Shown piece by piece: positions 45,755 to 57,793 of a stretch of DNA of 64,000 nucleotides. Location: assembly GCF_950295315.1 (NCBI RefSeq), contig NC_080175.1:71369109-71433108 (forward strand). Direction: 5' to 3'. This DNA comes from Erinaceus europaeus (Eukaryota > Chordata > Mammalia > Eulipotyphla > Erinaceidae). The notes below the pieces were generated by a model. It was given only the letters and a program-made list of their open reading frames with translations, was not told the origin of the DNA and made no database searches. The first letter of the stretch is position 1; every line of letters starts with the position of its first letter. The translations under genes and the position numbers were made by a program.

Positions 45755-46460
45755 AGAGGTTATTTTTATTAGAAATGACTACTCTGAAAAGAGAAAGCAG
45801 TGAACAGAAAGCAAAGTGAGATTATTTAAATCACATTCATAACAGAATTCAATTCAAATAATTATCTTCAAATAATGGAGAATATATAAAGAAAAAAAAA
45901 CTTCCATAGAAAGCCTAAAACAGGCACATGTTTCACTTCTAACTCACACGACATAAAGGATATTCACTACTGTAAATTATGTTGCAGATAAAAATAATGT
46001 CTTCATCTGACATAAAAGTATGACTCCAAAACCTTCATGAATACATTTTCATTGTTTGTTAGTAAAAATAAAGAGGAAAAATAAATTCTGAATATTTCAA
46101 CTTTTCATACTGGCAATCAAAGACTATTTCTAAGGCAGTACAAATAATAATAGTAATAATAGTAATATCTAGGAAAATTTAGATATAAACCTTAACTTTT
46201 ATTTACTGAATTAGTTAAACTTTGCCCTCTAATCTGCAATGTTTCTACATACACAATGAAGATTAAATAATGATGACATCTTCTTAAGGAGTATTATGAA
46301 AATTTTGAGATTACATTATATACAGAATCTACACTATGTGTAGTATTAGTTTTCCAACCATCATTTTTGGTTTTATTATAAATAATAAAAGAGGCACATC
46401 ATAACAAAATTTATGATAGTGCAGTTATGATAGCTTATGGGATCTAGATGAAAAAGACAC
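45755..46460. other. no gene seen
   Basis: AT-rich, without element signatures. Confidence 0.5.
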
Positions 46461-46474
46461 TATAAAATGATACT

Positions 46475-47110
46475 TATATACCTTTCCCATATTTGGGAGC
46501 TACTCTCTGCTCTGATCCAGATTTCTAGTCCTTTTTCCAAATCTGACACCATCTCCCCAGACAATACATTTGGTCTACCTGCATGTTAGCTATCATGCTC
46601 AGGCAGAAAATAGTAAAGGCATGAGCCCCTTGGAATATACCTAAAATAGAAATCCTAGTTTTTTTCCAAAATGGAGACCCTCAAAACTCATCAGCCATAT
46701 TCTTGCCTTTAGGTTCCTGACTATAAAATCATTTTTTCCTGCTTTATATCTTAATGCTTTTTCAGCTACCAAGTTGCAGATGCTACCATTATGCCATCCT
46801 GACTTCCCTGGGCAGAAGGCCTCACCAATTCACCCTGGACTCCCACCTCTCCAGAGCTTTGCCTTTTACTAGGCAAAGAGAGAGAAGTATGGACTGACCT
46901 GCCAATGCCCATGTTCAGTAGAAAAGCAATTACAGAAGCCAGACCTTCCACCTCTGACCCTGGGTCCATGCTCCCAGAGGGACAAAGTGTAGTAAAGCTT
47001 TCAAGGGAGGGGATGAGATATGGAACTCTGGTGGTGGAAATTGTGTGGAATTGTACCCCTCTTCTCCTATGGTCTTGTGAATATTTTTTATTTAACAATT
47101 AAAAAAAAAT
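46475..47110 (+). mobile_element. L1 long-type 3' UTR, Y' module to terminus
   Basis: Starts CCCATATTTGGGAGCTAC and ends TGGTCTTGTGAATATTTTTTA with an A-run. No ORF2. Confidence 0.85.
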
Positions 47111-47245
47111 GAGGCTAACTAAGACCCCATTAAAATCCTTGGTCTATTTCCTTTCTAACTTGAGGGAAGTTCACATAAACCTTCTACTGGTTTTGGATAC
47201 AACAAAGGATACTCAACGCTTTCACAACTGGGAGAAAATCTAAAC

Positions 47246-47290
47246 CTACTCTTTACCCCTCTGGGACCATGGACCCAGGGTCAGAGGTAT
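47246..47290 (-). mobile_element. short L1 3' UTR scrap
   Basis: CTCTGGGACCATGGACCCAGG is the complement of the GGGTCCATGCTCCCAGAG block. Confidence 0.5.
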
Positions 47291-47379
47291 AGTTTCAACA
47301 TGGTAAACGTGAATCAATTATTTATAATTTGTAGAAATTTAAAGTCTGATATACAAGGAAAATATATATTTAAAACACT

Positions 47380-47483
47380 TAACTATCTTTATATATTGGA
47401 TAGATAAAGCCAGAAATCGAGAGGGGAAAGGGAGACAGAGATGTAACATGTGCACTCAATCAGGTGTGCCACCACCCGGTCCC
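47380..47483 (-). mobile_element. SINE family B with internal deletion
   Basis: ATATTGGATAGATAAAGCCAG tail side joined to ATGTAACATGTGCACTCAATC and CCACCACCCGGTCCC. The central part is lost. Confidence 0.75.
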
Positions 47484-47489
47484 TCAAGG

Positions 47490-48654
47490 CAAATATTTTT
47501 TCAAGATATTTGAATTAGGTCATACTGATATTAGGTACAGTCCTCAAAGATGAATACCATAAAAAAATATTTAGCCATTTACTTTTGACTAAAACACCAA
47601 AAGAGAGCCACAAAGAAGCCAGACTGGCTTCAAAGTACATGTTATATCTCCAGGGTTCAGAATTTGACAGATGTTAATTGAATAATCCTAACATTTCTTA
47701 AGACTGACCTGACTGTATTAGATTCACTAAAGAGCTAAAATTAAGCGTCTTTTCCATAATGGAATAAAGTTTACTACTTAGGTCTTTTAAGCATAGCTTG
47801 TCTCCTCTATTTTTTTTTCTTAATCAAATAAAGTCATGTTTTGGCTGTCAAACCAAAACCTCTTTCAAATAATTATTGTGCATAGACTCAACCTCAGAGA
47901 AGGCAGCCCAATACATTTCTGAGAGAATAAGGTGACATGCATGTTACCATAGTCGCTCAGAGATAAAGTGGACCGTCAGCTCTGGCCTGGAGTTTTGCTA
48001 AAGGGCAATGAGTCTGTCAAGAGTTCCTTAATTTTCAGCAAATTAAAACCAGATCCCATTTTATCTATTCAATTTTTGACAACAGTTCTTTATGGAGAAA
48101 GAGATATTATGGATATTGTTTGTAATATGTTATATTCCATTGTTATTAAAAACTAAATTTGATCTTAAAATTAAATCAAATCAGTATAAAGTCATTACCT
48201 ACAATTACAGAATGATGGGATTAATGATTTCAACAAGCTTAAAAATGGAATTTAGAATTTTCTTAAACTTCTCATTGGCATTAGTGATGAAACCATTACC
48301 ATTGGTTGAGTCCTGTCAAGGTCTCCTTTCCTTTGACATAATTGTCTAACTATATCCTAGACTACATGTGTGTGTGTGCATACTTATACTCGCTTTATGA
48401 AATTATAGATATATTATGACATAACATACAATATTTAACATATAATTTACACATTTTTGTGTATTTTACATTTTGAAATGCTGTTTATTTGCTTTTTTAT
48501 CTACTTCATTTTGAAACTGCTCTGGACCTGCCAAGTTTACTGCCATGCTTTTTATAACAAAAAGATATTTCAATCTTTCATTGTGTTTACATTTAAACCT
48601 CTACAAAGATATGATTCTTTAAAATTCCACTCTAAATTTCAACTGCTTGAAAAT
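47490..48654. other. no gene seen
   Basis: AT-rich. Frames at 48092-48349 and 48457-48693 are open by composition only. Confidence 0.5.
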
Positions 48655-48663
48655 AAGAAATGC

Positions 48664-48925
48664 AGGGAGTTGGGCGGTAGCGCAGCAGGTTAAGCTTAGG
48701 TGGCCCAAAGCTCAAGGACCAGTTTAAGAATCCCAGGCTCCCCACCTACAGGGGAGGTGCTTCACAAGTGGTGAACCAGGTCTGCAGATGTCTATCTTTC
48801 TCTCTCCCTCTCTGTCTTTGCCTCTTCTCTCTATTCTCTCTGTCCTATCCAACAATAACAATAACTATAACAATAAAACAACAAGGACAACAAAAGGGAA
48901 TAAATAAATAAATATTTAAAAAAAG
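48664..48925 (+). mobile_element. tRNA-derived SINE, family A
   Basis: Full copy with a small loss before the B-box. TSD AAGAAATGC (48655-48663 and 48926-48934). Confidence 0.9.
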
Positions 48926-48939
48926 AAGAAATGCCTGAT

Positions 48940-50015
48940 ACCTATCAAGTATAAAAAATCAACAACTGAAACCTTTGTGAAAATTTTGAAAGAGGTCTTA
49001 TTATTTTATTGACCTTTTATTTTTCCAAATGGTAATATAGGAATATGAAAAAAATATAAAGAAGCAGGTAAGAAGGGAAAGGACCTAACGAAAGAAAAGT
49101 GAAAGAACAACCACTGAAATGTGGTGATAAAAAGAGGGTAGATGGGTGAAGTGAACATAACAGAAGAAATTTAATAGACATAGAAGAGAAGGAAAAAGAA
49201 TGGGGAACTGGGAAGGATTATCTAGTCAGTGAATGATGTTAAAATAATTAGTTATACATATGAAAAACAAAAATAGACTACTTTATCAAACTTATAAAAA
49301 AGATGTAAAATTCAGATGAATTAAACAGGCAATAATTAATAAAAAGCCATACAAAGTCTTTTAAAATCATCACACAAGAATATTGTACAGACTTAGAATA
49401 GGACATTTCTTTGAAAAGCAAATGTATATACATACATTCATAAACTAATTTTTCATCAAAAATAATTTTTCACCCATTATATAAAAATTCAAATGCTTCA
49501 TGTGACAAGGCTTCATAAGAAAACTTGAAATAAGGATGAAAAGCCCCAAAATATATTTACAATATAAATAATAATAGGTGAAAGCATCAAACTCTGTGAT
49601 CACATGTAATGAAAATATGAAGATAAATTAAAAAGTGTACAAAGAAACAGACAAGTCACAGAAGAGGCCAAGATGAAAGCTAGTGATTTAAGTAGTGTAA
49701 AGCTAAGTAAAGTTACAAAGTAATGATACTTCAATAAATATTTTAAATAATACCAATACAGATATAAAAATTATATTACCAATACTTAGAACAATGTAAA
49801 GGTAAAAGAATAATGAGGTGAATTTTCATATCCCTCACATTTTAAAGTAGCAGAAGTTTTATAAAAGCAAAAGATAATCAAAATCTGATATAAGTGGAAC
49901 TTTTTCCACTGTAATTAGAAATAATTGTTCAGAAACAATCTATTGATATCTATTATAACTCAAAGTATGCATGTCCTATAGTATATTAATTCTACATTTT
50001 TGCATATGCTTCATT
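48940..50015. other. no gene seen
   Basis: Very AT-rich, without recognised repeats. Confidence 0.5.
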
Positions 50016-50030
50016 AAAATTCTATGCATG

Positions 50031-50160
50031 CAGTAGGTTAAGCGCATGTGGCACAAAGCTCAAGGACAGGCATAAGGATTCCAGTTTGAGCCCCTGGCTC
50101 CCCAACCGCAGGGGAGACACTTCACAAGTGGTGAAGCAGGTCTGCAGGTTTTTTTAAAAA
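50031..50160 (+). mobile_element. head-only SINE, family A
   Basis: Contains the tRNA-like head and the CTGCAGG block, and stops right after GTCTGCAGGT, where a T/A run begins. Perfect 15-bp TSD AAAATTCTATGCATG (50016-50030 and 50161-50175). The pyrimidine body and CAATAA tail are absent. Confidence 0.9.
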
Positions 50161-50295
50161 AAAATTCTATGCATGGATTCTACACAGCACACATGTACAA
50201 GGTCTTTAATAAAGAAGTGTGGCTAATAATGAAAACATTTAAATGAACTAATGATTGGCCAGTGAGGAAATCAGTCAATCTAATCTAATTATTTT

Positions 50296-50575
50296 TTCCT
50301 TTCTTTTTTTCTTCTCTTGTAGCTGTGGATTCAGTGCTCCAGCTTGACTTTTTCAGATAGAAAGAAAAGAGGAGGGGGAGGTAGAGGAGAAAGGAGAGAA
50401 AAAGGGAGAGGAGAAAGGAGACAGAGAGGTAGAGGAGAAAGGAGGGGGGGGAGGAGAAAGGTTGTAAAAGGGAGACACCTTAGCACCGAAGCTTCCTCAA
50501 GTGCTGTAGTGGGGCCATCTGGTATACTTGGAGCTCAACCCTGGGCAAGGCAGGTGCCCTCTCAGCACCTAGATT
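50296..50575 (-). mobile_element. old SINE with GGAGAAAG expansion
   Basis: AGCTGTGGATTCAGTGCTCC start, GACACCTTAGCACCGAAGC and CTTGGAGCTCAACCCTGG. The centre (50366-50460) is a GGAGA-rich repeat that makes 50344-50592 open by chance. Confidence 0.55.
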
Positions 50576-50587
50576 CTTTTTTTCTAA

Positions 50588-51040
50588 ATTAGACCTACTA
50601 GCTTTTTCCAAAATGGAGACCCCAAATCTCATCTTCTGTATTCTTGCCTTTAGGTTTCATATTATTAAACAATTTGTTAGTCTTTATATCTTAATGCTTT
50701 TTTTAGACACCAATGTACCCTGGGACCCCATCTCTCTGGAGCTCTGCTCTTGTAGGGAAAGACAGAAACAGACAGGGAGTATGGATCGACCTACCAACTC
50801 CCATGGTCAGTGGAGAAGCAATTACAGAAGCCAGATCTACCACCTTCTGCACCCCATAATGATCCTGGGTTCATGCTCCCAGAGAGATAAAGAATAGGAA
50901 AGCTTCTAGTGGAGGGAATGGGATATGGAACTCTGGTGGTGGGAAATGTGTGGAACTGTACCCCTCTTATCCTATGGTTTTGTCAGTATTATCTATTTTT
51001 TATTTTATAAATAATTTTTAATTGAAAAAAATGAGTGCTA
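50588..51040 (+). mobile_element. L1 long-type 3' UTR, terminal part
   Basis: Starts in the Y' module (ACCTACTAGCTTTTTCC) and ends GGTTTTGTCAGTATT with an A-rich tail. A deletion near 50708 removes the part before the ACCAATGTACCC block. Confidence 0.83.
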
Positions 51041-51049
51041 TGTGTTATA

Positions 51050-53335
51050 GAAATTTCTAAATATAATATTGATATTTGGAATATGTATGTATAAACATGT
51101 AAAAGTATATAAAACATATTTATTGAATAAATATACAAACACAAAAATAGAATATATAAAATAACAACAGTGGTTATCTTATAAATGGCTGAGTATCAAC
51201 ATAACAGTTTCATATGTAATCTTTTTTATATTTGTTAAAAATAATTGATAAAAAATAAGTTTAAATAATACTATTACATCACTCCTCATAGTGGGTTTAT
51301 GAATGCATGTTAGGTGGACCTCATTATTAAATCACTAATAATAAAAAAATGAAAACATACTTCTTCCAAGACAACATAACTAGTAATAATGATGACCTAG
51401 AATTCCGAATAAAAATGTTACTTTTGATAATACTATTGTACAAATTTTTCTAAAACTAGATTATTATTTTTACTACAATCTAAAATAACTTTAAAATCTC
51501 CAATGCAAATATTTCCCATTTCTTGGTTGTTTTATGCTTGCCACCTCTGCCTTTGATAAATCCTGTTAAATCGTGTTAAAGCTAACATTGTCTATCTAGG
51601 TGCTTCAATGTGGGCATCTGTCTTAAAGGTGCTAAGTGTTTCAAAGACACCTCATCAACCTAGGACTATTCAAATATAAATTGCTTTCATAGGAACAAAC
51701 CAAACTGTGTTTTTCCTCATTTTTTGTATAGCAATTTAAGCTTCTTTTTTAAACAAAAGTTTAATTATTATCATTAAATAATACCATTAATTTTTAAATA
51801 ATATCAGTACCCACGAGTCACAGGAGAGTAACCAATGCATAGAGAAGTTAAGGATTTTGCATAGGACCATAAGGATAAGAATTGGCAAAAGTGATGTGTT
51901 AGACTTCAAAACTTGAGTAATTTATCCCTGACTCTGCGGCAACAAAAACCTTCTTCAGCTGCAAAGGTTGGCCTCAAGTTGACCACTGGTTAAAACCCAG
52001 GGCACAGAGCAGCGCCAATCAGTAAATATTTTATTCTTGTGGAGAGTGGTCTCAGACAGAATGCTAAGAACAACTTTAGAATCACCTGTGGAGATTTCAT
52101 CTGTATCATCATTGAGATTACAAAATATGGGCTCAGTCACTCCATTGCACTCCCTGACAGGAGTGAAATATCTCGTTAACCTAATGGGAAGTTAGTTCTT
52201 AGAAGTCACAACTAAATTTCATTGCTCTCAGTCTACAGCACAGAAAGTTAACACCACTGTGTTAGGGGGAAGACTGATAGAATCTATTTAATCTTCTCAG
52301 TGTTCTAATGAGGAGAGTGTCAGTGAGTGAGTACAGCTGCTAATCTCCCAAAAGGCACTGACTACCTAAAATTTCCCCATGGAGATAGGCACATAAGACA
52401 TCTAGGCCAAGAAGAGTTATTTGGTTACCAAGCATTGACTTGGAACCAAGGCAGCAATTCTCTCTTCATATATACAGGGAACATATTTTGTTCTTACCAA
52501 AGATTCAATTAACATAAAGCACATGAAAAACAGAAAATTCTCTTTTCTTTGGTGCCAGGGTTGCAGAGAGACTAAAAAAGATACTTACCACAGGCTATAT
52601 TTCTGTCATAAAACTATTCTGCCTTGTTAGTGATACATTCTGGGGAAAATTCAAGCCCTCCAAGTACATTAAACTGGGCTCAGATGCACGGCCGACTCAA
52701 AAAACACAATATAAACAGGAATTTTCATTAAAGATTTCTCACTGAAAGAACCACTATTCCCAAATCAAACAAGACACAGCTGAGGGAAACTCAGTGAATG
52801 AAAAAGGAAAAGTTAGACTGTTTGCTTATATATTTGTAAGCAAAAGCATTGTGAAAAACAAGAACCAAATGAAAAATAAGTGGAAAATGTCAATTTCCTT
52901 TTTGAAATCAGATCTAAATTTCAATACCTATGAGTATATAAACATACATAATATGTAATATATATGTATGTATGTTATGTACATATTACACATGCACATA
53001 TATAACATTCATGCATGTATTATAGCTCTATGTCCACAGTATTTATACCATACACACTTTGACATACATACATAGAAATTAAAGGAGACTGAATGGGAGT
53101 TCTTTGCTACCATAATGATGTTAAAGGAAACCAGACTGATTCTATTTTATGAATGAAAATGTTCTGAAGAGAATTTTCAAAGGGTGATGAAAAACTGCAG
53201 ACATGCAGACATGTCAAGAACTATACTGTAAATCATTAGCCCATCCAATAAAAATAGTATGTTTCTTCATACTATTTTATATTTGCTTTATATAGATAGG
53301 GCTGGCATGTCATTAATTTTGCTATTCTTATTTTA
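51050..53335. other. long stretch without gene; possible ancient DNA-transposon scrap
   Basis: AT-rich. At 52041-52130 a GTGGTCTCAGACAGAATG...TTTAGAATCACCTGTGGAG segment recalls MER5-type hAT elements, but the match is from memory and partial. Tandem TATG/TACATA sequence lies at 52930-53080. No frame over 65 codons. Confidence 0.35.
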
Positions 53336-53344
53336 TCTTTTTTT

Positions 53345-53465
53345 TTTTATTTTTAACACTGCCCTGCTCAGCTCTGGTTTATGGTGGTGCTGGGGACTGA
53401 ACCTGGGGCATCAGAGCCTCAAGCACGAGAATTTGTTTGCATGACCATCTCCACTGCCCTGCTAG
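53345..53465 (-). mobile_element. SINE family D (minus)
   Basis: TGGTTTATGGTGGTGCTGGGG, GACTGAACCTGGGGC and TTGCATGACCATCTC are the family D head and B-box complements. Confidence 0.75.
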
Positions 53466-53466
53466 T

Positions 53467-53530
53467 CCTTCTTCCTTCCTTCCTTCCTTCCTTCCTTCCT
53501 TCCTTCCTTCCTTCCTTCCTTCCTTCCTTC

Positions 53531-53573
<43 letters not shown>

Positions 53574-53574
53574 T
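53467..53574 (+). repeat. (CCTT)n then (CTTT)n microsatellite
   Basis: About 16 CCTT units followed by about 11 CTTT units, between two SINEs. It may have grown from a SINE poly-T tail. Confidence 0.95.
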
Positions 53575-53842
53575 TCCCTTGTGTTGCGCTTGCTGTTTTT
53601 TATTGTTGTTGTAGTTATTGTTGTTGTTATTGATGTCGTCTTTGTTAGATAGGACAGAGAGAAATGGAGAGAGGAAGGGACAGAGGGGGAGAGAAAGATA
53701 GACACTTACAAACTTGCTTCAACGCCTGTGAAGCAACTCCTCTGCAGGTGGGGAGCCAGGGGCTCAAACCAAAATCTTTATGCTGGTCCTTGTGCATCTT
53801 CCCACCTGTGCTTAACTTGCTGCACTACTGGCCCACCTGACT
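53575..53842 (-). mobile_element. tRNA-derived SINE, family A
   Basis: Minus-strand copy with full head (CTTGCTGCACTACTGGCCC end). No clean TSD because the left side is microsatellite. Confidence 0.88.
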
Positions 53843-54004
53843 CGCTGTCCTTCTATTCTTTATGAAGAAGCTTTTTGTATGATTTTTTTTTTCTCTGCTG
53901 TGTTCAGGGGTTTGTTTTGCTTTGGTTTGTTTACATAAACTAAAATATACTATAAATTTTGGCTCCTTTTTAATATTTTTTCTCATTCTCATTCTTTTTA
54001 AATT

Positions 54005-54500
54005 TTTTCTATTAGTGATTTAATATTGATTTACAAAATTATGAGACAACATGAATATAATTCTATACCATTCCCACCATCATAGTTCTGTGACCCCATT
54101 CTCCCCATTGGAAACTGAAATATTTTTCCAAGGACATAGAAATGGATTGACTATTATTTCTATAAATTTATTTATATACATTTGCCTATTTTCCTATGGC
54201 CCTGCCTTCTCTTCCTTTCTAAGTCACAATGACAATTATTACTACTTCCCAATGGCCTTCCTTTTTTCCTCTTCTCTCTCCAGGACCTGATGGAATTGGA
54301 GTTAAGAGCCCTCTGGTCATTTTCCCCAAGACAGGTTGTCATTACACAGATGTTTGGTCCATACTCCCAGAGGGATAAAGAATAAGGAAGCTTCCAATGG
54401 AGGGGATGAAATAATGGTACTCTGGTAGTCGTAATTGTATGAATTGTGCCACTCTTATTCCACAATCTTGTCTATCATTATTAAATCACTAATAATAAAA
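54005..54500. mobile_element. L1 3' UTR pieces with inverted ends
   Basis: 54009-54110 on the minus strand and 54380-54500 on the plus strand are both the 3' terminus of the old L1 3' UTR (ATTAGTGATTTAATA and its complement), giving about 100-bp inverted ends. The middle holds less clear 3' UTR sequence (GGACCTGATGGAATTGGAG). Confidence 0.6.
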
Positions 54501-54504
54501 AAAT

Positions 54505-54720
54505 GAAGTTGAAAAAAAAAGAAACAAAGCAGAACTTGTACTTGGTTTGGTGTAGGTGGGGAGGGGTTCAGGGGTTCAGGTCTTGAAAAATGATGGCAGA
54601 GGATGACCTAGGGGGGTTGAATTATTATTTGGAAAACTAAGAAATGTTACACCTGTACAAACTACTGTATTTTACTGTTGACTATAAACTATTAATCTCC
54701 ACAATAAAGAAAAAAATAAC
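54505..54720 (+). mobile_element. L1 short-type 3' UTR
   Basis: AAAGCAGAACTTGTACTTGG, TTACTGTTGACTATAAACTA and an A-rich end. Matches the 3' UTR at 31710-31955. Confidence 0.72.
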
Positions 54721-54724
54721 TGAG

Positions 54725-55640
54725 AGTCCAAGAAAAGCAGGATAAGGGCAAGAGACCAACGCACCTTAATGATGCCTTTTGGGCTAATACCAGGCCATCC
54801 CATCATCTTGGGCCCTATACAGGGAATCCTGGGATTCCCACATGGATATGATGGGTCTAGACCTCTAACAGATCCCTTTCTCCACCATCACTGGTCATTT
54901 CCATCAGGGACAACATCTTGCCCTCAATGTAGAACAACAATGGTAGAAATTGCCCCACTCTCCAAAGGGAGGCTGGTTCAACACACTCTGCCACTCAAGG
55001 AAGACTGGTCCTGAAATGAATGCAGCCTAGAATGCTTCTAGCTATGGCCATGGCATGTGAGCTCAGATTGACAGAGATTCAGAGGTTATACAGGCGTCTG
55101 TGCTAAATATAAATAGACATGACCCTAGGTAGATCAGTGGGGTATCTATATATTTTTCCCATATTTGGGAGCTTCTTTTTGCCCTGATTAACTTTCTAGT
55201 CCTAGCCTCAACTCTGACACCATCTTCCCCAAAAATAGTCTTAGCCTACCTGCATGTTAACTATTGGGCTGAGGCAAAAATTAGTAAAGTCATGGACCCC
55301 TTAGAATATACCTAAAATAGACTTTCTAGCTTCTTCTAACTGAAGACTCAAAATCTCATCTGCTATATTTTTCCCTTTAGGTTCCTGATTATTAAACAAT
55401 TTGTTCTGCTTTATATGTTAATGCTTTTCAGTCACCAAGTTGGAGATGCTACCATGATGCTAATCTGACTTCCCTGGCAGACAAGTTCACCAATGTGTCC
55501 TAGAACCCCATTTCCCCGGAGCCCTACCCCACTAGGGAAAGATAAAAATAGGTTGAGTGTATGGATTGACCAGTTAATGCCTATGTCCAGTGGAGAAAAA
55601 ATTACAGAACCCAAACCTTCCACCTTCTTCTCCCCAATAT
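54725..55640 (+). mobile_element. L1 long-type 3' UTR, X'-Y' order
   Basis: The X' module (54725-55125) is followed in normal orientation by Y' (55126-55635). The 3' terminus is replaced at about 55640 by ORF2 sequence of the next L1. Confidence 0.8.
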
Positions 55641-56510
55641 GACAACCAAAATACACAAAGAACTCACCAAACTCAACAATAAAAGAAATCCATTGAAAAA
55701 TGTGGGGAAACAAATCTTCTCCAAAGAAGAGATCCAAAGGATCAACAGATGTATAAAAAAGTTCTCAGTCACTGATGATCAGAGAAATGTAAATAAAAAC
55801 AAGAATGAGATACTGCCTTATCTCACAGATACCTGTGAGAATATCATAGATTAGAAAAGACAGAAACACCAATTGTTAGAGAGACTTTGCGGGGAAAGAA
55901 ACTCTCCTACATTTCGGGTGGGACTGTAAATTGTTTCAACCCCTATGGAAAATAGTTTGTAGATTCATCATCACTAGAAATGGACCCACTTTCTGACCCA
56001 GCAATCCTTCTCCTTGGGATATGCCTGGGGGTGGGGGGAGCAGGGAGAAACACCTATCTGAAAAGATCTATGCACATCTATAGTCATAGCAGCACAGTTT
56101 GCAATAGCCCAAACTTGGAGTAACCCAGATGACTAATGAACAATGATATATTGGAAATATTTATTGGAGTTCTATGCAACTGTTAAAAATGAGGTAATCT
56201 TCTTTGCAATATCTTGGTCCAGACTTGAAGGCATTGTGTTAAGTGACACAAGCCAGAAAGAGAAAGACCAATACCTAATCATCTCACTTACAGGTGAAAC
56301 TTAATAATAAAGAACAGTAAGGGAAAATATAAAATGAAACATGGGTTGGGTGTGGTATATTGAAAAAAAGACTCTGGGCAAGAGGGAGAAGGACAAGATG
56401 AAGGGACACTATGTCCCTGGACACTTATCATGAGGAGGTGAGAGGCTATGCGTATGTATTAAAGACTATACTGTAAATCATTAACGCCCCCCCAAATTAT
56501 TTAAAAGGCA
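55641..56510 (+). pseudogene. older L1 ORF2 C-terminus plus short 3' UTR
   Basis: Starts MTTKIHKELTKLNN in frame (55639-55854), matching the IYKELSKLS region of other ORF2 copies. Later frames keep the Cys region and IPLLG-like segment with stops and a G-rich insertion at 56028-56040. The end of ORF2 is near 56300 and the 3' UTR runs to about 56505. Only the last fifth of ORF2 is present. Confidence 0.8.
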
Positions 56511-56584
56511 CTAAGAATATTACTCATAAATCATTACTTAGTTGATTTCCCAGTTACTAGTACTTCTATTCTAGAACAAGAGTC

Positions 56585-56755
56585 AGGACTGGAAAGACAG
56601 CATAACACTTACAATAAACTTTCCTGCCTGTGGCTCTGAGGTTTTCAGGTTCATTCCCCAGCACCAAGATAAGCCAGAGTGGAGCAGTACACTGGTGTCT
56701 TTATCTCTCTTTATCTTCCTTTTTTATTTCACTTTCATTAAAAATAAATAAAAAA
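56585..56755 (+). mobile_element. SINE family D
   Basis: GGACTGGAAAGACAGCATAAC head, TTTTCAGGTTCATTCCCCAGC B-box region, and an AAATAAATAAAAAATAAAG tail. Confidence 0.7.
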
Positions 56756-56914
56756 TAAAGTTGATTTAAAGATAAAAGTCATCAGTTTTATGTAACTCTG
56801 TTTTTCATTTCCACTGTCAAAACTGAATGTTCCTTGTTAGTTGGAAGAAATACTGTCATGCTTCTTTTGATTTTATAAAATCTATTAATTGCCACACCAA
56901 CCCTCTAAACAATT

Positions 56915-57195
56915 TTTTCTTTCCTCCACGTTTATTGCTGGTGCTTGGTGCTTGCACTACAAACCCACTGTTCCTGAAGAGCCCCCTTTTTTCCTATTTT
57001 ATTAGATAGGACAGAGAGAAATTGAGAGATAAGGGGGAGATAGGTAGAGAGAAAGAGACACCTGTGGTCCTGCTTCACCACTTGTAAAGCTACCCAGCTG
57101 CAAGTGGTGGTCCAGGTGTGTGTGGGGGGAACTCACATCCAGATCCTTGTGAGGGTCTTAGTACTATATGCTTAATTGGGTGCACCACTGCCTGA
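56915..57195 (-). mobile_element. old SINE, long form (minus)
   Basis: TTTATTGCTGGTGCTTGGTGC, ATTAGATAGGACAGAGAG, CACCTGTGGTCCTGC and GTGCACCACTGCCTGAC. Diverged. Confidence 0.75.
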
Positions 57196-57422
57196 CACAC
57201 ACACCCCAAGCCCCAAGAAAAAACATTTTTCTATAGCTTCCAGCTAGGAACATTTTATTTAATATCATTTCCATGGATTAACAGAAACAGGTCCACATTT
57301 GAGTCTATTTCATCATCTAATGAAAGGCTTCATTCTTTTCAGGATGACATCAAATTGGTTTCAATCAAGCTAAAGATGGACTCTGGTGTATATCTAGGTT
57401 TTGGGACTTTGTTAGAAAGTGA

Positions 57423-57793
57423 AAAAAAAAAAAAAAGAAAGGGAGGGAGAAAGACACCTACAACACTGCCTTAGCACTTTCAAAGATGTCCCCCTGAAGG
57501 TGAGGACTGGGGGCTCGAACCTGGGTCCTGGCACATTGTAACATGTATGCTCAACCAGGTGAGCCACTGCCCAGCCCCTTCGATTTGTCTGTGTTCTATC
57601 AAAGAGGGATTACCAATTAAGTAAAATAAAATTTTAAAGGTTACTATTAAAAATAAATAAATAATGCAGAAGGTAGATAGCATAATGGTTATGCAAACAG
57701 ACTCTCATTCCTGCGGCTCCAAAGTCCCAGGTTCAATCCCCCACACCACCATAAGCCAGAGCTGGTTAAAAAAAAAAAAAGAAAGAAAGAAAA
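57423..57793 (+). mobile_element. compound SINE insertion inside the L1
   Basis: TSD AGAAAGTGA at 57414-57422 and 57794-57802. It contains a minus family B SINE (57440-57580), about 80 bp of other sequence, then a plus family D SINE (57662-57793) with A-tail. See the finding. Confidence 0.75.
57662..57793 (+). mobile_element. SINE family D with clear tRNA-like promoter
   Basis: A-box TAGCATAATGG (57678-57688) and B-box GGTTCAATCCC (57730-57740) at tRNA-like spacing, then CCATAAGCCAGAGCTG and A-rich tail. Not a functional tRNA gene: no acceptor-stem pairing or conserved T-arm end follows. Confidence 0.8.

Noticed and set aside
50344..50592. 82-codon frame rich in G, R and E
   Set aside because: GGAGA repeat inside an old SINE, not a protein.
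53379..53705. frames with KERKKERKK / LPSFLPSF repeats
   Set aside because: Translation of (CCTT)n and (CTTT)n on the two strands.
57670..57745. possible tRNA gene
   Set aside because: A-box and B-box are good, but there is no closing acceptor stem and an A-tail with TSD follows. It is a SINE head.
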